Below, piece by piece: positions 1 to 6,901 of a DNA stretch of 11,129 nucleotides. The stretch covers positions 1 to 11,129 of the forward strand of contig JAWXCJ010000123.1 in NCBI GenBank assembly GCA_034408875.1, written 5' to 3'. Every line of letters starts with the position of its first letter. Position 1 is the first letter of the stretch. Both the position numbers and the translations under genes were made by a program. This DNA comes from JANNHK01 sp034408875. GTDB lineage: Bacteria > Actinomycetota > Acidimicrobiia > IMCC26256 > PALSA-610. A model generated the notes under the pieces. That model did no database searches. It was not told the DNA's origin and saw only the letters and a program-made list of their open reading frames with translations.

Positions 1-64
1 ATCCGCCGATCGCGCCGCACTCAAATCACGCCGCAACCCGAACCACCCGCCACGCGACCCGCAG

Positions 65-91
65 CCGGGCGACCCCGGTCACCGATCGGTG
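65..91 (-). terminator. Weak candidate terminator after trmL
   Basis: About 40 nt beyond the trmL stop there are two adjacent GC-rich inverted repeats: CCGGG/CCCGG with a 4-nt loop (65-78) and the 12-bp perfect palindrome CACCGATCGGTG (80-91). No T-run follows on the minus strand, so this is not a classical intrinsic terminator. Position after the last gene of the cluster is the main support. The palindrome has no loop and could equally be a protein-binding site. Nothing else recognisable lies in bases 1-128. Confidence 0.2.
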
Positions 92-128
92 GATCGAGGA
101 TTAGTACATGCGGGCGAGCGTATCCGTC

Positions 129-632
129 CTACGGGAGCGGGCGACGCGACTCGGAGAACGTTCCCGACGCGGCACCGTCGAAGCCGTGTTGGCGCCACGC
201 TTCGTAGGCGACTACGCCGACCGCGTTCGAGAGGTTGAGGCTGCGGTTCTCGGGGCGCATCGGAATCCGGAGTTGGTGCTCGTCGTCGAACTCGTCGAGC
301 ACGGCCGGCGGGAGGCCGTCGGCCTCGCACCCGAACACCACGACATCGCCCGGTTCGAAGGCGACGTCGTCGTAGCGGCGCAGCGGGGCGCCCGACGTCG
401 TCGCGAACATGCGGCGTTTACCGAGACCGGCACGGCACTCGGCCCACGAATCCCACACCGTCGTGTCGGTCAGCTCGTGGTAGTCGAGCCCGCCGCGCCG
501 CAGAGCGGCCTCGTCGAGGGTGAAGCCGAGTGGCTGCACGAGATGCAGGCGCGCGCCGACGTTCGCGCACAGCCGAATGATGTTGCCGGTGTTCATCGCG
601 ATCTGCGGTTCGACGAGCACGATGTCGAGCAT
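129..632 (-). CDS. trmL: tRNA (cytidine/uridine-34 2'-O)-methyltransferase, TrmL-type SPOUT enzyme
   Basis: A 167-aa SpoU/TrmH-superfamily protein, the usual compact length for TrmL. In this family the enzyme uses S-adenosylmethionine to methylate the 2'-OH of the wobble base of tRNA-Leu isoacceptors in the cytoplasm. Visible motifs, in order: NTGNIIR (residues 14-20, motif 1), FGCEADGLP (100-108, motif 2, with Cys where Pro is common) and IPM (123-125) followed by RSLNLSNAVGVVAYEA (130-145, motif 3), which forms the trefoil-knot cofactor site. The ATG at 632 is chosen because homology begins at MLDIVLVEPQ. The frame stays open upstream to 680, but that part overlaps the P450 end. The start lies only 2 nt after the P450 stop and has no convincing Shine-Dalgarno, so expression probably depends on translational coupling. 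Being last in a cyclase/P450 cluster is an unusual context for a tRNA modification gene. Confidence 0.9.
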   Translation of the reverse strand: MLDIVLVEPQIAMNTGNIIRLCANVGARLHLVQPLGFTLDEAALRRGGLDYHELTDTTVWDSWAECRAGLGKRRMFATTSGAPLRRYDDVAFEPGDVVVFGCEADGLPPAVLDEFDDEHQLRIPMRPENRSLNLSNAVGVVAYEAWRQHGFDGAASGTFSESRRPLP

Positions 633-634
633 GG

Positions 635-2386
635 CTACCGGTAGCGACGCCGGACGTGTTCCTGCATTGCGGCAAGGCACTCGGGCGCGGCGTCGAGCAC
701 GCGCCGGAGCTGCTCGCGCGAAATCGCGTAGGTAACCATGTGCGAAGTGGCGGTCACCGTCGCGGCCCGGGTCGCGCCGAGAATCACGCCCCGCTCCCCC
801 ACCACGTCGTCGGCACCGACGGTTGCGACCCGTTCGCCACCCATCACGATGTCGGCATCACCGGCCGCGATCACGTAGCAATCGGGCGCTTCCGCGCCTT
901 CGACGCACAGATGCTCGCCCGGATCGAAAGAGATCGGGTACGCGGTGGCGGCCAGGGTCGCGAGGTCCGCGTCCGAGCACGGCGCGAAGAACGGCACGCG
1001 CCGCAGCAGTGCGATGCGCGCGGCGCGCGCGTCGCCCGCGAGGATCTCGGGCCGGTCGTCGAGGCGGCGGCGGTAGTCGATGCGCCACTGCGTGTCGTCG
1101 CCCGCGGGCCGGGCCGCGAGCGGCGACTCGTCGACCACCCTCGTGCGCAGCTTCAGGGGCACCGCGGTCGGCGCGCGCAGTGTGAGCCGGTCGCGGTGCG
1201 GTGGCAGCTCGTCGCCGAGTTCGATGGCCTCGAAGCGTTCCGAAAGTTTGCGGAACACGATCTCGATCTCGAGGCGGGCGAGGGGCGCGCCCAGGCAGAG
1301 GTGCACGCCGCCGCCGAACGCGAGGGGCGCAACCTGTGTGCGCGTGAAGTCGATGCGGTCGGGATCGGGGTAGCGCTCCGGGTCGCGGTTCGCCGCGCCC
1401 AGGATGATGAAGATGCCGTCGCCCGCGGGGATCGTCACGTCGCCGAACGCGACGTCGGTCGACGCGAACCGGCTCGCGAGCTGCACGGTCCCGTCGTGGC
1501 GGAGCAACTCGTCGGCCACGTTCGCGCACAGGTCGGGCTGCGCCCGGAGCGCGTCCATCTGGTCGGGCTGCGTCAACAACGAGATCATCCCGTTGCCGAT
1601 GAGGTTCGTGGTGGTCTCGAATCCGGCGAGGAACAGCAGCGCGGCGAGCGTGTTCAGCTCCTCGTTCGTCAGCCGGTCGGGCTCGCCCGCCTCGGCGTCC
1701 TGGTTGGTGTCCGCTTCGATGAGCCGGCTCAACAGGTCGTCCTGCGGGCGGGCCCGGCGTTTGTCGATGAGCCCGTCGAAGTACGCGTTGCACTCGAGCA
1801 CCGCGGCGTCGGCCGCGTCGAGCATGGCGCGCGTCGCGCCCAGTTCGAAGACGGCGGTGAGTGCCTGCGTCAACTCACGGAACTGCGGACGGTCCTCGGC
1901 GGGGACGCCGAGCAGCATGCCGATCACGCTGATCGGGAGCTTGAACGCGAGCGCATCCATCAGCTCGGCGACGCCGCGATCTTCGATCTCGTCGAGCATG
2001 CCGTCGACCATCGCCTCGACCTGCGGGCGCAGCACTTCGACGGTACGCGGCGTGAACTCGCGTATCACGAGGCGTCGGAGCCGGGTGTGCTCGGGCGCGT
2101 CGAGGTTCAGCATCGTCCGGGCGCTCCACTGGAGCCCCGGCCGCGCCCGCCACCCGGGCGCGCGGGCGTCGAGCGACTCGGCGAAGTGCTTCTCGAGCCG
2201 AGGGTCGCGCAGCGCCGACTTGCAGTCGCTGTAGCGCGTGAGCAGCCACGCCTGCAGCGTTTCGCTGCGGAACACGGGCGCGAGGTCGCGCAACCGGTGA
2301 TAGCGCGGATACGGGTCGGCCCGGCCCTCGGGCGTGAAGAACAGCTCCTTGACCACGGCTTCGGCGGCAATGGCGGTCTCTGTCAC
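635..2386 (-). CDS. Cytochrome P450 fused to a C-terminal cyclic-nucleotide-binding domain
   Basis: 583 aa, against about 400-420 for a normal soluble bacterial P450. Residues 1 to about 415 are a complete COG2124-type P450: C-helix region DAPEHTRLRR (96-105), I-helix oxygen-activation motif AGFETT (254-259), K-helix ExxR at E293/R296, and heme loop FGGGVHLCLG (357-366) with Cys364 as thiolate ligand. After a linker (about 416-460), residues about 461-575 form a cNMP domain. Its phosphate-binding cassette is GERGVILGATRAATV (530-544), with Glu531 for the ribose 2'-OH and Arg540 for the cyclic phosphate. The Glu-Arg spacing of 9 and the RAA sequence match protein kinase A; Ala541 rather than Thr suggests cAMP over cGMP. 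The GTG start has GGAGG 4 nt upstream and overlaps the preceding stop (GTGA). The substrate is not predictable, and no ferredoxin or reductase lies in the window. Regulation of the heme domain by cyclic nucleotide is inference; both domain assignments are firm. Confidence 0.93.
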   Translation of the reverse strand: MTETAIAAEAVVKELFFTPEGRADPYPRYHRLRDLAPVFRSETLQAWLLTRYSDCKSALRDPRLEKHFAESLDARAPGWRARPGLQWSARTMLNLDAPEHTRLRRLVIREFTPRTVEVLRPQVEAMVDGMLDEIEDRGVAELMDALAFKLPISVIGMLLGVPAEDRPQFRELTQALTAVFELGATRAMLDAADAAVLECNAYFDGLIDKRRARPQDDLLSRLIEADTNQDAEAGEPDRLTNEELNTLAALLFLAGFETTTNLIGNGMISLLTQPDQMDALRAQPDLCANVADELLRHDGTVQLASRFASTDVAFGDVTIPAGDGIFIILGAANRDPERYPDPDRIDFTRTQVAPLAFGGGVHLCLGAPLARLEIEIVFRKLSERFEAIELGDELPPHRDRLTLRAPTAVPLKLRTRVVDESPLAARPAGDDTQWRIDYRRRLDDRPEILAGDARAARIALLRRVPFFAPCSDADLATLAATAYPISFDPGEHLCVEGAEAPDCYVIAAGDADIVMGGERVATVGADDVVGERGVILGATRAATVTATSHMVTYAISREQLRRVLDAAPECLAAMQEHVRRRYR

Positions 2387-2395
2387 AACGCCTCC
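2383..2395 (-). promoter_or_regulatory. Ribosome binding site and GTGA stop/start overlap in front of the P450-cNMP gene
   Basis: On the minus strand GGAGG (2395-2391) is followed by CGTT and the GTG start (2386-2384). This start shares bases with the TGA stop (2385-2383) of the TPR reading frame before it. A good Shine-Dalgarno plus a 4-base overlap is the usual arrangement for translational coupling. It fixes the P450 start and ties it to the upstream cyclase-family frame. Confidence 0.75.
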
Positions 2396-3063
2396 AAGAG
2401 CGCACGGCCGCGCGGCACGATGCCGAAGGGTCCGGTCATGCCGAGTTCTTCGCCCATCACGATCGAGATCTCGGCCTGCTCGCGGGCCCGCGCCGTGTCA
2501 CCACGGTCTGCGAGTACCCGGCTCCAGTCACCGTGCGTGCGGGCGAGCCAACAGCGGGCCTGGGCACGCTCGCACAGCGCGAGCGCCGCCGCGAAGTGTC
2601 GATCGGCGTCGTCGTGGCGGCCGAGCGTCGCCGCCGCCATCGCGAGCCCGAGGTCGTTGGGCCCGCTGATGCCGACGCCACTCCAGTTCATGAAGCCGCG
2701 GAACGGGAGGAGCCGGTCGTAGATCGAGTGCAGCACCGTGTCGGGCGGTCGTACGCGGTAGGCCATGCGGGCGAGCCCGTCGATCGTCACGGGATACTCG
2801 ACATCGTTCGGCACCTTGGCGCAGTCGTCTTCGGCCAGCCACATGAAGTGGACGCGTGCGTCGTCGATGCGATTGCACTCGACCAGCACACCGGCGAGCG
2901 CGACCCGCCACACCGGTGCACCCGGTTGCGACTCGACGAGCCCCTCGATGGTGCCGACCAGTTCGTCGGGTCGACCTTGCGCGAACCGCATGTAGAAGAA
3001 GAGACCCCCGACGAACGCACTGAGGACGTCTTCGGCGGTCCCGGCCCGGTGCGCGACCTCCAT
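2383..3063 (-). CDS. C-terminal TPR fragment reading frame (226 aa) coupled to the P450 gene
   Basis: Helical-repeat protein fragment homologous throughout to the last quarter of the intact cyclase-ATPase-TPR protein. Shared blocks include VWR.ALAG, DDADRHF, ALCERA, RVLADRGD and ELGMTGP; identity is roughly half over the whole length. Homology already begins about 14 codons before the ATG at 3063, so that ATG is an internal Met of the old gene. GGAGG sits only 2 nt before it, too close to be a good binding site. No stops or frameshifts have accumulated in about 240 codons, which suggests a recent deletion or some retained use. Its stop overlaps the P450 start (GTGA), so ribosomes on this frame could feed P450 translation. 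No catalytic domain remains. Confidence 0.5.
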   Translation of the reverse strand: MEVAHRAGTAEDVLSAFVGGLFFYMRFAQGRPDELVGTIEGLVESQPGAPVWRVALAGVLVECNRIDDARVHFMWLAEDDCAKVPNDVEYPVTIDGLARMAYRVRPPDTVLHSIYDRLLPFRGFMNWSGVGISGPNDLGLAMAAATLGRHDDADRHFAAALALCERAQARCWLARTHGDWSRVLADRGDTARAREQAEISIVMGEELGMTGPFGIVPRGRALLEAL

Positions 3064-3359
3064 GCCCTCCAGCGTGAGACGCTCGGCGTTGGCCAGTCGC
3101 CCAGCTTGCGGTTGTGGCGATCGACCGCGCGCTGCATCGTCGCCGCGCCCGCCAGCGCGTCGGCCGCGCCGGAGTACGACACCATGAGCGCGTCGCCGAT
3201 CGTCTTCACTTCGGTCCCGCCCGTCGCAGCCACGGCTTCGCGGAGCGACGCGAAGTGGTCGCGGCGCAACTCGTCGGCGGCCGCGTCGCCGATCTCCGAC
3301 GCGAGTTCGGTCGAGCCGACGAGGTCGGTGAACAGGATCGTGATCAGACCGCGCGCCAT
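2787..3359 (-). CDS. N-terminal cyclase fragment reading frame of the broken paralogue
   Basis: Open frame of 190 codons with a good ribosome binding site. Only residues 1-84 are genuine class III cyclase sequence: FTDLVGST metal site with Asp11, and VKTIGD with Lys52 and Asp55. From residue 85 (KLGDW onward) the frame reads out of register through the TPR-coding segment, giving a low-complexity Ser/Arg-rich tail that is not protein-like. If translated it would be a half-domain without the Arg needed for catalysis. It might at most pair with the intact cyclase as a defective partner; that is speculation. The alternative, non-functional debris, is more likely. Confidence 0.4.
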   Translation of the reverse strand: MARGLITILFTDLVGSTELASEIGDAAADELRRDHFASLREAVAATGGTEVKTIGDALMVSYSGAADALAGAATMQRAVDRHNRKLGDWPTPSVSRWRAWRSRTGPGPPKTSSVRSSGVSSSTCGSRKVDPTNWSAPSRGSSSRNRVHRCGGSRSPVCWSSAIASTTHASTSCGWPKTTAPRCRTMSSIP

Positions 3360-3466
3360 GATGTCTCCTCAGGCTTCCAGCGTGTCGAGGACTGCTGGGC
3401 GAAGCCGACGTCGGTCGATCCGACGAGATCCGTGAAGAGGATCGTGCACGGGCGAGAGGAAGTCAT
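3344..3466 (-). pseudogene. Nearly erased third cyclase gene (both ends kept)
   Basis: Ten nt after the stop of the intact cyclase, an ATG at 3466 opens a 40-codon frame. It starts like a class III cyclase: MTSSRP followed by TILFTDLVGSTDV. Homology ends after about 20 codons. Just downstream, in another frame, the bases encode AVLDTLEA and a TGA (stop bases about 3372-3370). This resembles the C-terminal ends of the two neighbouring paralogues (RALLEAL, AQAILASI), and its TGA is immediately followed by the GAGGAG ribosome site of the next copy. The simplest reading is a tandem cyclase gene reduced to about 60 bp of 5' end joined to about 40 bp of 3' end. The N-terminal match is clear; the C-terminal match is short and suggestive only. 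Confidence 0.6.
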
Positions 3467-3476
3467 AGCCCGATGC

Positions 3477-6400
3477 TCATATGGAGGCGAGGATCGCTTG
3501 CGCGCGCGGCACGACGCCCTGCGGGCCGGTCATGCCGAGTTCCGTTCCGAGCGTGATCGCGAGTTCACCTTGTTCATGGGCACGGGCGACATCGCCGCGG
3601 TCGGCGAGCACCCTCGTCCAGAAGAAGTGGAAGCGGGCGAGGTACGAACGCGTGCCCGCCCGCTCGCAGAGCGCGATGCCCTCGGAGAAGTGGCGGTCGG
3701 CGTCGTCGGGGCGACCGAGGGCGGCCGCGTTCATCGCGAGGCCGAGGTCGGCCAGATCGCTCATTCCCGCGCCGCTCCACCCGAACAATCCGGCGAACGG
3801 GAGCGTGCGCTCGTAGACGTCGCGCATGATCGACTCGGACGGGCGGAGGAAGTACACCTCACGGGCGAGACCGGCCACCGTCACCGCGTACTCGGTGTCG
3901 TGCGGCACGTTCGCGCAACTGTTCTCGGCCAGCCAGAGGTGGTGCTCCGTCGCCTCGTCGTAGCGTTCGCTTTCGAGCAACGCGCCGGCCAGCGCGATGC
4001 GCCAGACAGGAACGTCGGGGTTGCCTTCGACCCGGCCCTCGAGGAGCGGGATCAGCTCACCGACGCGACCCTGGGCGGTACGGATTTGGTAGAGGTACGT
4101 GCCGTAGAAACTGATATTCGTGTCGTCGCTCACGCCCGAGCGCTGACCGAGCTCGAACGCCTCGTTGGCGAGCTGCTCGGCGCGGTCCAGCTCACCCAGA
4201 TACGCGGCGAGCGCCGATGCATGGCACCGGGTCAACCAGGTCAACCGGGGCCGGCGCATACCGTCGGCGATGCGCGCCGCCTCGTCGAGGTGCGCGGCGA
4301 ACGCCTCGCTGTTGCCGCGGCACGCGGCCATGAACGCCTTGCTCTGGAGCACATTGACGAGCTGATTCGGGTCGCCGGCGGCGCGCGCCAGCGGCTCGGC
4401 TTCCGCGATGAGCGCTTCGAACTCTCCGACCATCGGCTGCGAGCCGTCGAGCAGAACCCATCCGCGAGTGAGCACCATGGTCAGCGCGAGAGGATCTTGC
4501 GACGCGCGCGCGACAGTGAGTGACTCGCGCGCGAGCTGCATCCGCCGCTCGGCTTGCGGGCTCCACTGGAGTTCCGTCGCCAGCGACGACAACAACTGAG
4601 CGCGGAGCCCGGTCGGCGGGTCGCCGACGGCGGCGAGCGCGTCCTCCAACAGTGCGACCAGCTCACCGTCGAAGACAGCGTCGCTGGTCCCGCTGGTCAT
4701 CGTAAGTACGAGCGCGGCGCCCGCCAGGCGCTCGCCGGCACCAAGCGCACGCGCGGTCGCGGCCGCCGCGAACACCGCGTCGCGGCGACGCTCGTCGCCC
4801 GCGTTGAAGAGCGCGTGTGCGAGTGCCAGCTGCAGGTCGCACCGGACGATCGGGTCGGGCACGTCGACCAGTTCGAGCGCGCTGAGTGCCCGGTCGTAGT
4901 GCGTGACCGCGCTTTCGAAGGCCAACTCGTTGTCGGCCCGCTCGCCCGCGCGCCGGCAGTACTCGACCGCCTTGGTCGCGTCGCCCGCGAGCGAACCTTC
5001 GGTGAAGTGGTACGCGAGTTCGTCGAGGTGCTCGTCGATGCGGTGCGCGTGACGCGTTTCGAGCGCCGTCGCGATCCGCGCGTGCATGCGAACGCGCCGG
5101 TTGGTTGTGAGTTCTTCGTACAGCGCCGAACGCATGAGTGCGTGCGCGAACGTGTACCGGCCGACCGTGCCCGGAACCTCACGAATGATCGAGTGCTGCA
5201 CGGCTTGGTCGAGCGCGTCGAACAGTTCGTCGCCCTGGGGGCCGCCCGCGGCTTCGATCGTCGCGAGGTCGAAGTGCGCACCGATCACCGCGGCCAGCGC
5301 GAGCGCGCGATTCGCGGGCTCGGACAGCCGTGACAGCCGCCGCCCGACAACCTCGCGGATGCCTTCGGGCAGGCCGACATCGCCGAGGGTGAAGTCGCTC
5401 GTCCAGCGGCCGTCGCGCTGTACGAGCACCCCCGATTCGGCGAGGTGGCGCAACACCTCGCCGACGAAGAACGGGTTCCCCTCGGTTTCCCGTTGCAGCG
5501 CGAGTGCGAGGTCGGCGCCGGGCTCGTCGAGATCGTGGCCCGCACTCGACTCCATGAGCGCAGTGACCTCGGCCGGGTCGAGACCGACGAGGTCGAGGCG
5601 CGAGACGCCGGGCTCGCGCCGGAGGTCGGCCAGCACGTCGGCGAGCGGATGCGTGCGGTCGAGGTCGGTGTCGCGGTACGTCGCGAGCACGAACAACCGC
5701 ATCGGCGTACCCGAACGCAGCAAGTGCCGTAGCAACAAGAGTGAAGGCTTGTCGGCCCAGTGAATGTCGTCGAGCACGAGGATGACCGCGTCGGCGTGCG
5801 ACATCTCGGCGAGAAAATCGGTCACTGCTTCGAAGAGGCGGTGACGTTCGGTGTCGGCATCGGCGGGCATCGGGGCCGCGAGTCCGGGCACCCGCGCCGT
5901 GAGTTCGGGGAGCAACCGGGTCAGCTCGCCGCCGAGCGGACCGATCTCGGCGCGCAGCCGGTCGGGTGGCACCGACTGCGCGTAGTGCCGGAGCGCTTCG
6001 GCGAAGGGTTCGAACGGTGCGCCGAGTTCTTCGTCGCAGCGGCCCCAGAGGATCGTCGTGCCCACTTCGTGCGCATACCGCACGAGTTCGGTAACGAGGC
6101 GCGTCTTGCCGATGCCGGGCTCGCCCGAGACGAGCACCGCGCGGCGTGCGCCTTCGAGCGTTTCCTTCCACGCCGTCAGGAGCGTGTCGTACGCGTCGAC
6201 GCGACCGGCGAACGCGAACCCGGGCGCGATGTCGACAAACGTCGGGAGCGGAAGGCGTGTCGCATCGTGCGCGAGGCGCCAGTCGACCTCGCAGATCGCG
6301 ATCGGGTCGGGTAGGCCCTTGAGTTCGCGCGTTCCGAGCGGACGCAGTTCGAACTCGCAGCGCGAGCCGGCGAGGGCCCGTACGAGGTCGCTCACGAGGA

Positions 6401-6788
6401 TCTGCGTACCGGTCGCGGCCGCGCACAGGCGCGACGCTTCGATGACCGGGGTGCCGAACCAGTCGCCGTCTTCGAACGACGCGTCGCCCGCGCTGATGCC
6501 GACCCGCATCTCCAAGTGGACGTTCTCGTTGCCGCGGTTGTGCCGGTCGACGGCGCGCTGCATCGCCACCCCGCCGGCGAGGGCGTCGGCGGCGCCCTTG
6601 TACGAGACCATCACCGCGTCGCCGATGGTCTTCACCTCGGTGCCGCCCGTCGCCGCGATCGCCTCCCGCAGGTGGGCAAAGTGCGCGCGGCGAAGTTCGT
6701 CGGCCGCGACATCGCCCAGGTCCGCGGCCATTTCGGTCGAACCGACGAGATCGGTGAACAGGATGGTGACGAGCCCCGCATCAGCCAC
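3477..6788 (-). CDS. Class III nucleotidyl cyclase - AAA ATPase - TPR regulatory protein
   Basis: Intact protein of 1103 aa from the GTG at 6788. An ATG at 6803 would add 5 residues. GTG is preferred for its GAGAGGA site 6 nt upstream and the match to the start of the tandem copy. N-terminal class III cyclase domain (about 5-175): ILFTDLVGSTE with metal Asp13, TEVKTIGD with adenine-type Lys53 and metal Asp57, GDWFGTPVIEASRL (108-121) with Arg120. The usual transition-state Asn position is Ile116. Next an AAA_16-type ATPase (about 195-470): Walker A GEPGIGKT (222-229), Walker B ILVLDD (336-341). Then TPR-like helical repeats to the end. No HTH is visible. Such proteins are long cytoplasmic signal regulators; the cyclase would make cAMP from ATP if active. 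It leads the cluster containing two broken copies and the P450-cNMP gene, so the P450 is a plausible target of its product. Confidence 0.92.
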   Translation of the reverse strand: MADAGLVTILFTDLVGSTEMAADLGDVAADELRRAHFAHLREAIAATGGTEVKTIGDAVMVSYKGAADALAGGVAMQRAVDRHNRGNENVHLEMRVGISAGDASFEDGDWFGTPVIEASRLCAAATGTQILVSDLVRALAGSRCEFELRPLGTRELKGLPDPIAICEVDWRLAHDATRLPLPTFVDIAPGFAFAGRVDAYDTLLTAWKETLEGARRAVLVSGEPGIGKTRLVTELVRYAHEVGTTILWGRCDEELGAPFEPFAEALRHYAQSVPPDRLRAEIGPLGGELTRLLPELTARVPGLAAPMPADADTERHRLFEAVTDFLAEMSHADAVILVLDDIHWADKPSLLLLRHLLRSGTPMRLFVLATYRDTDLDRTHPLADVLADLRREPGVSRLDLVGLDPAEVTALMESSAGHDLDEPGADLALALQRETEGNPFFVGEVLRHLAESGVLVQRDGRWTSDFTLGDVGLPEGIREVVGRRLSRLSEPANRALALAAVIGAHFDLATIEAAGGPQGDELFDALDQAVQHSIIREVPGTVGRYTFAHALMRSALYEELTTNRRVRMHARIATALETRHAHRIDEHLDELAYHFTEGSLAGDATKAVEYCRRAGERADNELAFESAVTHYDRALSALELVDVPDPIVRCDLQLALAHALFNAGDERRRDAVFAAAATARALGAGERLAGAALVLTMTSGTSDAVFDGELVALLEDALAAVGDPPTGLRAQLLSSLATELQWSPQAERRMQLARESLTVARASQDPLALTMVLTRGWVLLDGSQPMVGEFEALIAEAEPLARAAGDPNQLVNVLQSKAFMAACRGNSEAFAAHLDEAARIADGMRRPRLTWLTRCHASALAAYLGELDRAEQLANEAFELGQRSGVSDDTNISFYGTYLYQIRTAQGRVGELIPLLEGRVEGNPDVPVWRIALAGALLESERYDEATEHHLWLAENSCANVPHDTEYAVTVAGLAREVYFLRPSESIMRDVYERTLPFAGLFGWSGAGMSDLADLGLAMNAAALGRPDDADRHFSEGIALCERAGTRSYLARFHFFWTRVLADRGDVARAHEQGELAITLGTELGMTGPQGVVPRAQAILASI

Positions 6789-6799
6789 GGTGCATCCTC

Positions 6800-6901
6800 T
6801 CATACGTCCTTGGAACTACGCCGGGCATGGTCGTCGCTGACCGTGATGACGACGTTGCCGGTCTTCTGCTCGGTTTCGACATATGCCGGCCTCGTAGCCA
6901 T
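6800..6901 (-). pseudogene. 33-codon ORF before the cyclase, possible leftover of an enoyl-CoA hydratase-like gene
   Basis: ATG at 6901 opens a 33-codon frame whose TGA (6802-6800) overlaps the alternative cyclase ATG at 6803 as ATGA. The product starts MATRPAYVETEQ and contains GNVVITVSDDHARR. This resembles the first strand region of crotonase-fold proteins (a YVxxEQ start, then a VxxITLxxPxARN segment), but it ends at once with KDV. The resemblance is from memory of the family and is short. It may be a decayed gene start, a small leader peptide coupled to the cyclase, or chance. No Shine-Dalgarno is visible, because the palindrome occupies the upstream sequence. Confidence 0.3.

Larger units (their letters stand above)
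2383..3359 (-). pseudogene. Cyclase/ATPase/TPR paralogue with a large internal deletion and frame change
   Basis: This is a second, broken copy of the neighbouring long cyclase gene. It has a strong start (GAGGAG, then ACATC, then ATG at 3359). The first 84 codons align without gaps to the intact paralogue (ILFTDLVGSTE with the first metal Asp, TEVKTIGDALMV with the second, then AVDRHNR) at roughly 80% identity. Homology stops at about 3108. It resumes immediately in another frame with a stretch matching intact-protein residues from about 865 to the C-terminus; the first 44 resumed residues align without a gap. About 775 codons (the rest of the cyclase, the whole AAA ATPase and the first TPRs) are missing, and the two halves are out of frame. 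The cyclase half lacks the transition-state Arg strand and could not be catalytic as such. The two frames are listed separately below. Confidence 0.8.

Noticed and set aside
100..112. Minus-strand GTACTAATC resembling the 3' end of 23S rRNA
   Set aside because: The match is only about a dozen bases; neither flanking side continues as rRNA and no rRNA gene is present.
656..2722. A 688-codon open frame on the plus strand opposite the P450 and TPR genes
   Set aside because: Composition is Arg/His/Glu-rich with no domain motifs, and it runs antisense to a clear P450. Long antisense frames are expected in GC-rich coding DNA.
3114..4523. Plus-strand frame of 469 codons opposite the cyclase
   Set aside because: Same antisense-shadow signature; the minus-strand protein is fully explained by cyclase, ATPase and TPR domains.
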